NCBI GenBank assembly: GCA_033296885.1
Contig: MU863928.1
Location: forward strand, 124,001-188,000
Reading direction: 5' to 3'
DNA length: 64,000 bases
From: Triangularia verruculosa
Lineage: Eukaryota > Ascomycota > Sordariomycetes > Sordariales > Podosporaceae
A program made the position numbers and the translations under genes. Positions 57,541 to 64,000 of this stretch are shown here, one piece after another; position 1 is the first letter of the stretch, and each line of letters opens with the position of its first letter. Below the pieces are notes generated by a model. The model did no database searches. It was not told the DNA's origin and worked only from the letters and a program-made list of their open reading frames with translations.

Positions 57541-58100
57541 TTTTAATAGGTATTGTTGCTAGAGTTAATAGTTCTGGAGTGTGATGGATTGGGAAGAGTT
57601 TTGCAAATATTTTTTTTATACGTAGGAGTCTTTTATTATAGCTTAAATATACTTTATATAGCGTTTAATAGCTTTTCGTGGCTTTTTTATGGCGTTCGTA
57701 TTGAAGTATACGCGAGTATCTCGGAAGTCCGAAAGCTTGAGGTAATTTTTGCGTACGTTATGCAGTATAGTGTAGTAGGGTACACCATACCGCAGTTTAT
57801 TAAAGCTTTCTGGTGCGCATGGAACTAGTTTTTGTATAATATCATGATTAAGTATCAACAGCTACTAAGCCCGAGTTTCTATCTATCAGGACTTAAAAAT
57901 AGCTACGATATCTCCGAATAGCTGACATCCCTCAGAACAATCATCGTTACGCTGTGAAAGAATAGTAAATAAGCATGACAAGATAGCTCATTAGCATTTA
58001 AAAACACCCAATAGGCCCTTAAACGATAACACACACCTCTTGGGAATTCATCAAGACGGTCTATAAACCATCTCGCAAAAGCCTCTACACTATTCAACAT
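57541..58100. other. AT-rich block, probable decayed repeat
   Basis: The composition falls sharply to A/T with many TA steps, such as TTATATAGCG and TAATATC, and no intact frame. This fits an old repeat degraded by C-to-T mutation, but no family can be named. Confidence 0.55.
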
Positions 58101-58503
58101 ACCCCGGGCCAGTCAGACACATACAGACCCCGCTCGCTCGAGACCAAAAGAGACCATCGTCTCCAAGGCTTCATGAAGGAAGCCACGCGTAGTGTAGTAG
58201 TGATTTGAGGCGACAATACCGGCAGGAGGCGAAAGGGGGAGACACCGCGAGCAGACCAGCCTAAACCCGGACGCAACCAAGAGCATCGTCCGAGCTTCAA
58301 TACAACAACTTCGCGAGTAGACAGAACCATACCCCCTCGTTTCCTCGCGAGAAAAGCTGAGATGATAACTTAAGCTGTCAAAACAAAAGTTCAACTCCTG
58401 ACCTTGATACATACATGTACATGAAAAACCCACAGCATGGCAAACAGCAAATAACCTAAAGCATCACCAAATAATCGATTCAGTAATACCTAATCTACCT
58501 AAA

Positions 58504-58516
58504 CCCCCCCCCCCCC
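58504..58516. repeat. Run of 13 C
   Basis: This is a homopolymer on the plus strand in the 3' flank of NUP145, so 13 G in the sense direction if transcribed. The length is prone to sequencing error. Confidence 0.8.
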
Positions 58517-58680
58517 TTTTTACCTCCTTACCCTCCATCACTATTCCCTTCCTCCCATTCCCCCCAACTAAAAAATGGAACCACGACACGCTCACAAACA
58601 TAACCGCCTTATCCCCCTCCTTATGTGATAATACAAAAAAACATTCACCCCTATCCCTATCCCTTTCCTCCAAAACAATC

Positions 58681-60433
58681 TCACACCCCCCAACCACCCA
58701 GCGCCTCGGCCCTCCTATACCGTCCCGCCACATCCTTCGGCAGCAATCCATACAACCTCGCCTCCCCACCCCTAACCTTGATCAACTCCTCCGCCATGTC
58801 CGCAATCGCCGCCTCCTGCCTCAAATCCCCACGCGCCATCCCCCTCAGCGCCACCAGCCCATCAAACAGCTGCTCATCCATCCTATCCAGTTCCTCCCCT
58901 TGCTTCTTCTTCTTCTCCCCCCTCGTCACCGTCTGCTGCCTCACCATCGGGTACAACAAATACACCACCGCCGCCCTGTCCCAGTCCGAGATATTCTTCT
59001 TCACCTTAAACAACAGCTGCGCATACGTCGCCAGCTTCTTAAAGTCCCTCGCAATCACAAGATCAGGCCCGACGCGGTTGACAAAGGCGCGGTTAGCTTC
59101 CGTGTAGTTCTTGGCCCAGACCAGAGCGAGGAATTCCTGGTGAGTCTCGCCCCTAGACCGGTAATCCAACGCCTTGGCCTCCCAAACCCACGCCTCTGGC
59201 ACCCCAAACTTCTTGAGCGAGTTGAACGCGCTGTCGGGGTTGCGGGGCGCGCCAATCAAACCGGCGTGACGGCCCAAGTGATCCCTCACTGCCTTTTCCC
59301 TCGCCGCCTTGTCGCTAAGCTGCAGCAAGACGAACGCGGCCGGGATCCAATGGCCCTGGGCAGTCAAGGCCGAGGCAAACGACAGGGACGCCATGTCCAG
59401 CTTCTCAACATCATCCTCGCCAAAATTGACCTTGCCACTCGCGTGAATAGCCCTGGTCATCAGCCACCCAAGTTTCGAATCACTCCAGTCAAACTCCTGG
59501 TTGGCATAAGCCTTGAGCAGCGACCAAAGCGGGCTGCCTGGCTCCGGCTCACGATCTTGCTCAATATCCGACTGGAATGACCTGATAGCCTCCGCAACAT
59601 TAGGTCCGCCCTCCTTAGCACCAGCAGTGTAAAACAGCCGCAGCCCAAAAGCCTGCGTCCAATCCAAACCGAAACGCTGAGAAATAGTAAAAGAAGCGGC
59701 CCTGCTCTCAATAGGCGCGTCCTTAACACCGTCACAAACGCAAGCGTTGCCAGCCAAAAGCTCGTAAATGGCGCGAACGGGCTCCGAGATCTCCGAGAGA
59801 ACATTCGACTCCCTCCAATCCCTCAACTGCGCCTTGATATCCTGCTGTTGACTCCCAATCCCCGCCACCAGCGTAGCCAATCTCATATCCCTCCCCTTGA
59901 TCAACTGCACACAGGCCTCAGGCACCAAGTTCCCAGCCAGGCAAACAATCGCCTTCTCCTCCGCCGACTCAGCCCGAACAACCCCGGTCTTGGTCGACTC
60001 CAGCACCAACTGCCTCCAGAAGCCAGGTAGTCCATTCCCGTTGTCATCAAAAAGCAAAGACGCCAACTCCCAAACCGAATCGCCCTGCGCCAACTTCTTG
60101 AACTCGGGCCCAGAGTCTCCTTGATAGCCGGAAACAGAGTCGACATACTGCTGAAGCTGAGCCAGAATCTTGGTGCTGACTTGCGCCTCGCCTCCGGGCG
60201 TGATCGATCCGTCAACAGCCTGCAAGTTGGCTTCGCCGTCGTGTGCCGTGACGAGAACTCCGTCAGGACCCCAATTGGGGCGAGGAACCGACCGAGACTC
60301 CTCCTTGTCAAGCTTGGGACGCGTCTGATATGGCCACTGCAACACAAGGAAATTGTCAGAAAAACGTTTTATTCATTATACATAGAGTATTACAAAACCG
60401 ATCGATGCATTTTTGGGTACCAAGACAGAAATG

Positions 60434-60467
<34 letters not shown>

Positions 60468-63400
60468 AACAAACTAAGAGACAAGCGGGATACCAACCTT
60501 TACGAAACCCTTTGCTGGTGATGCCTGCAAAGACTGAGTCGGCCCGCCCTTCGTCTGTTGAAACAGCGACTTCATCAGGTCCAAACTGGTCGCGAAGCCA
60601 TCATCGTTATTATCCACCGCAATGTCCTTGGGCGCGGGACTGCCGCGATCCTTCATATCCCACACCGCTCCCGTCTCATTAAGCTCCCGAAGAGTAGCCC
60701 GGTCCACCGTCCTGGGTGCCCGCACGCTCGCCTGCAAAATCTGAGTCCAATCATCGCCACCAGCAACCTCAATCTTAGTTGGGGCCGTCGACTTCTTGAG
60801 CGCCCTCATCTGTGCTCTCACGATGCCAGCAGGGACCTGCTCATCGTTGCCGTCATAGCGGGAGAGCGGGAATTCGTCCTGGGCGGCGTCGACTGAGCCC
60901 TGCTCATACTCGTATGAGTCCTCATAAGGTTCGAGCTGGTAGTCATCAGGTCCGTCAGCCATGCTTTCATCTTCAGGCCACTCCCGTGATGGGATGGGAG
61001 TGTCAGCATCCAGGGGCTCATGAGGTGGCGTACCCTGGTGGTGAGCGACATCAGAGTCCTCTTCATCATCGAACATGGCGGCTTCGTTATCATCGAAGGC
61101 ACCGGGAAGGGTGCGGCGGCTGCGCTTGAACTCAAAGGTGTCGTCGGGATCAACGGGCGAGGTGGAGGCAGCCTCAATAGAAGGGCTCGGGATCTGCTCG
61201 ACTTCAGGTCGGGCAAGCTTGGCAAGCTGTACAGGCTGGCGGACAACGGCCTCCTCCTCGAACTCCTCATCAGAATCATCATCGTCCAGGCCATAAGTTG
61301 TGAAGTGCTCGACAGAGAACTGCCAGACACCAGTCTCTGGGTCGTAATCCTCAAAGGTTGTGTCGGGAATGGACTTCAGCTTCTGGATGTGCTTTTCGAG
61401 ACGACGGCCACTGACCTCCCGTCCACCACGAGGCCAAGAATGCTCGAGGGAGATTATCGCAGGAACATTGAGTCCCTTGCCAACAGGTGGCTTCTTGGCA
61501 GCAACAGGATAAACGGTGGCTGAGCGGGGGACCAAGATGACGATGTTCTCGACGATCTCATCCACGTTGATGTTGCTGAGGTCAACAGGGACCTTGAACT
61601 GGACGTTGCCAACATGGACGCGGCCGACGGTAAAGTCTACAACCTTTTGGCGCTGCATCCTGTTCATGGCACGAAGCTCCTCGAGCGAAGGGCTCATCCA
61701 GTACTCGCCAGGCTCGTCCACACTAGCCGGGGAGCTGGGAGACTTGGCAACTTGGGCAACCCGGGCAGACACAGGAGACTCCTCCTCGTGAACGATGGCA
61801 AGCTCATTGCCCTTGACTTGGGCCATCTCGGGAGCGGCGGCGACCGGGGAAGGTTTGTTGCCGTTGGTACCATTGGCGCTGGGGCGGATGGAAGGCTTGA
61901 GATAACCAAGGTTGTCGTTCTCGGTGCCATCCGTGATGGCAGCAGGTGCATCGCCGTTGGGGCTATCGGCAGTGCTGGTATCGAAGCTGACTCTCTTGGA
62001 CAACTTCCGGGCTCCATCCTCCTGAGCTTGCTTCTTGTCGCTGGTGCTGAAAAGATCGCTGCGCATGTCCTTGTTGATGATCAGCTTCTTGTGGCTGTTG
62101 GTGCCTCCCAAGAGACGCATGCTGGAGTGGGCAGAGAAGGCGCCCGGCTGCAGGATGCTGTCCTCGACGTTGAAGCTGCGGCGAAGGTTGCTAGCAGAAA
62201 TGCTCTTGCTCAACCCACGGTTAACGCTGCTGGCCAAAAGGCTCTGTCCGAGACCGCCAGGGGTGCTAGAGATGCTCGAGGGCGTGGCAGGCGATCCATA
62301 GGCGCTGTACGAAAACCCATAGCCTCTCTTCTGAGGGGTGACAAAGCGGGACGCATTCGCAGGACTGAGCTTGTACATGGGCAAGATCGATCGGCTCTTA
62401 GCCTTGGGCTTACCACCCAGAGGAGTCGCCAAAGGGCCGGGGTTGGTAATCCTGTCTTCACCTAGCCCTGAGAATAAAGTAGCAGCACCATAAGCGGAGA
62501 GATCGTTGATGCTGGTTGACAGACCCTGCTGCTGCTGCTGCTGCTGCTGCTGTTGGGACGCACCGAGCAAAGAATTGCCAAAGCCAGTCTGTGGTTGCGC
62601 CTGGGTAGAAGCGCCGAACAGCGATCCACCTTGTTGCTGAGCGGGTTGGCTGAAAAGACCACCAGCAGCGGGTGTGCTGCCGCCGAAAAGAGATGGCTTC
62701 GCTTGGTTGTTCTGTGCTAGACCACCACCAAACAGACCGCCGCCAGTTGCGGCAGGTTGTTGCTGAGCACCTCCGAAGAGACCGCCGCCGGTTCCTGTAG
62801 TGGTAGATGTGCCGAAGAGACCGCCAGTAGTGGCTGGCTTGGCTCCAAAGAGACCGCCCCCAGCAGCAGCGGGTTGGGCAGCAGCTCCGCCAAACCCGGT
62901 GGCAGCAGGTTGTTGCTGAGTACCCCCGAAGAGCCCGCCTGTCGCTGGTGTAGTCGTTGTGGCGCCAAAAAGACCACCCCCAGTTGCAGCTGGCTTAGCC
63001 CCGAAAAGACCACCCCCGGTAGCAGCGGGTTGAGCTGCGGCTGCGCCAAATCCGCCAAAGCCTGTAGCGGCTGGCTGTTGCTGTTGCTGGGCATTGCCGA
63101 AAAGACCGCCGCCGGTTGCCGCAGGTTGTTGCTGGGCACCTCCGAAAAGTGAACCGCCAGTGCCAGCAGTCGCAGTGCCTCCGAAACCAGTACCGGCAGT
63201 AGTGGTACCAGTTCCACCAAAGCTGAATCCAGAGGCAGGCTTAGCAGCAGCGGCAGCGTTGCTGCCAAAGAGACCACCGCCAGCCGTAACAGCTCCAGCG
63301 CCGAAGCCAGTGCCGGTAGTTGTTCCAGTGGTGCCAAAGCCGCCTCCGCCGCCTCCGCCGCCTCCAAAAAGACCACCACCTGTGGCAGCAGGTTGCGCAG

Positions 63401-64000
63401 GAGTAGTTCCGAACAACCCGCCGGATGTTGCCGCAGGTTTGGCACCAAAAAGACCACCGCCGCCAAAGCCACCAGTAGCAGCAGCAGGTGTTGCCGTTGC
63501 TGCCCCAAAACCTCCGCCCGTAGCACCACCACCACCAAACAAGCCGCCTCCCGTGGTAGCTCCCGTGCCGAAGCCAGTACCGGTGGTCGTCGAGGTGCCG
63601 CCAAAGCCTCCAAAGTTGGTGCTGCCAAACGTCGACCCAGTAGCACCTCCCGATTTCCGGCCCTGGTTGTAATCGACTAACCTGAGCTCCTCGCCAGACC
63701 AGCGCTTGTAAGCATCCATGAACATGACATTCTGGAAGGAGTTGCTCTGAGCCGGGTTGTTAGGCTCCTTTTCTACCAACGGGGAGAAGGCAACGACAGC
63801 CGTCCCTGGAGCTTCACCGGTGGCGGTACCAATCCCGGGATTATTCGTCGCGCCGAAGCCGGTTCCTGTGGTGGTAGTAGCTCCGCCGCCGAAAAGGCTG
63901 CCACCGGTTGCCCCAGCGCCAAATGTTGACCCCGTAGCATCAAAGCCAGTTGTAGCAGGCTTCGCCCCGCCGAACAGTGATGATCCACCACCGCCGCCAA
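58681..64000 (-). CDS. NUP145: Nucleoporin NUP145 precursor (Nup145N-Nup145C), 5' end outside window
   Basis: This is a nuclear pore protein precursor; the N part is an FG nucleoporin and the C part is a Y-complex scaffold. The visible exons are 64000-60498 (frame from 63998) and 60336-58681, about 1718 residues; the intron is 60337-60497. A GLEBS-type Gle2-binding motif, DAYKRWSGEELRLVDYNQGR, lies near 63720-63660 between FG repeats. GLFG and FG repeats continue to about 62450, with a polyglutamine run (62522-62551). The autoproteolytic domain starts at EYWMSPSLEELRAMNR and ends at VEHF/TTYGL, so cleavage is expected between Phe (61304-61302) and Thr (61301-61299). Nup145C is then 819 residues, acidic at first, then alpha-helical. 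The second exon alone would look like a separate gene, but WPYQTRP continues the frame after AKGFVK. Confidence 0.95.
60435..60464. repeat. (TG)15 microsatellite inside the NUP145 intron
   Basis: This is thirty nt of perfect TG dinucleotides on the plus strand, a CA tract in the sense direction. It lies within the 161-nt intron 60337-60497, close to the donor. Confidence 0.95.

Larger units (their letters stand above)
56870..58680. other. Spacer with AT-rich relic
   Basis: No gene seen. It contains the SDR promoter, a TACCTAGGTA palindrome (57316-57325), an AT-rich block at 57541-58100, and a run of 13 C (58504-58516) near the NUP145 3' end. Frames of 60-106 codons here have no recognisable features. 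Confidence 0.5.

Noticed and set aside
60337..60497. Boundary between two separate nucleoporin genes
   Set aside because: The frame continues across consensus splice sites from AKGFVK to WPYQTRP, and Nup145C starts far upstream at the self-cleavage site, so it is one gene.
62717..63646. 309-codon Leu/Ala-rich frame in NUP145
   Set aside because: It is another frame of the GLFG repeat region; its periodic look comes from the repeats.
1..64000. CRISPR arrays, operons, ribosome binding sites, 5S rRNA and tRNA genes
   Set aside because: The window is eukaryotic; I found no CRISPR-like spaced repeats and no sequence that folds as a tRNA or matches 5S rRNA by eye. A covariance-model scan would be decisive.

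Overview
The window is nuclear DNA of a filamentous ascomycete, most likely a Sordariomycete of the Sordariales type. The evidence is short introns of 49 to 161 nt with GTATGT/GTAAGT-like donors and CTAAC-type branch sites, the set of recognisable orthologues, a one-gene Nup145N-Nup145C precursor, and relics whose stop codons look like C-to-T (RIP-type) mutation. The species cannot be named from the sequence. Exon joins were placed by reading frame, splice signals and family conservation.

Layout. 0-10 kb: NDC80 (kinetochore, +), VPS25 (ESCRT-II, +), EFM7-like methyltransferase (-), two divergently transcribed four-helix membrane proteins with related tails (- and +), and an RS-rich nuclear protein (-). 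10-23 kb: a copper-fist transcription factor of the GRISEA/CUF1/MAC1 type (-), an SR140-like U2 snRNP protein (-), an FAD amine oxidase (+) and TATA-binding protein (-). 23-33 kb: a 3.7 kb stretch without a recognisable gene, then a multi-BRCT Rtt107/Brc1-like protein (+) convergent with a Rad5/Uls1-like SNF2 ATPase (-), both of genome-maintenance type. 33-38 kb: a decayed zone with a 120-135 bp direct repeat flanking AT-rich sequence and a multi-exon pseudogene with three in-frame stops, followed by a small secreted Hce2-type protein (-). 38-46 kb: a Yrb30-like Ran-binding protein (-) divergent from SUP35/eRF3 (+), a cytochrome P450 (+) and a 21-bp minisatellite. 46-60 kb: PAN2 (-), a mitochondrial oxoglutarate/malate-type carrier (-), a 3.7 kb gene-poor stretch, a short-chain dehydrogenase (-) and an AT-rich relic. 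58.7-64 kb: NUP145 (-), running off the right end.

This is mainly ordinary housekeeping chromosome: mRNA biology (TBP, SR140, PAN2, SUP35), transport (NUP145, Yrb30-like), kinetochore, endosome and DNA repair genes, with no pathway cluster. The accessory parts are the 33-38 kb relic zone, the P450/minisatellite region and the 57.5-58.1 kb AT-rich block. The observations most worth following are the shared LVSDG-plus-PY tail in the divergent membrane-protein pair, the relic gene, the SNF2 protein with a reduced RING position and a SUMO-interacting motif, the exact 21-bp array, and a recurrent flip in strand composition inside genes.
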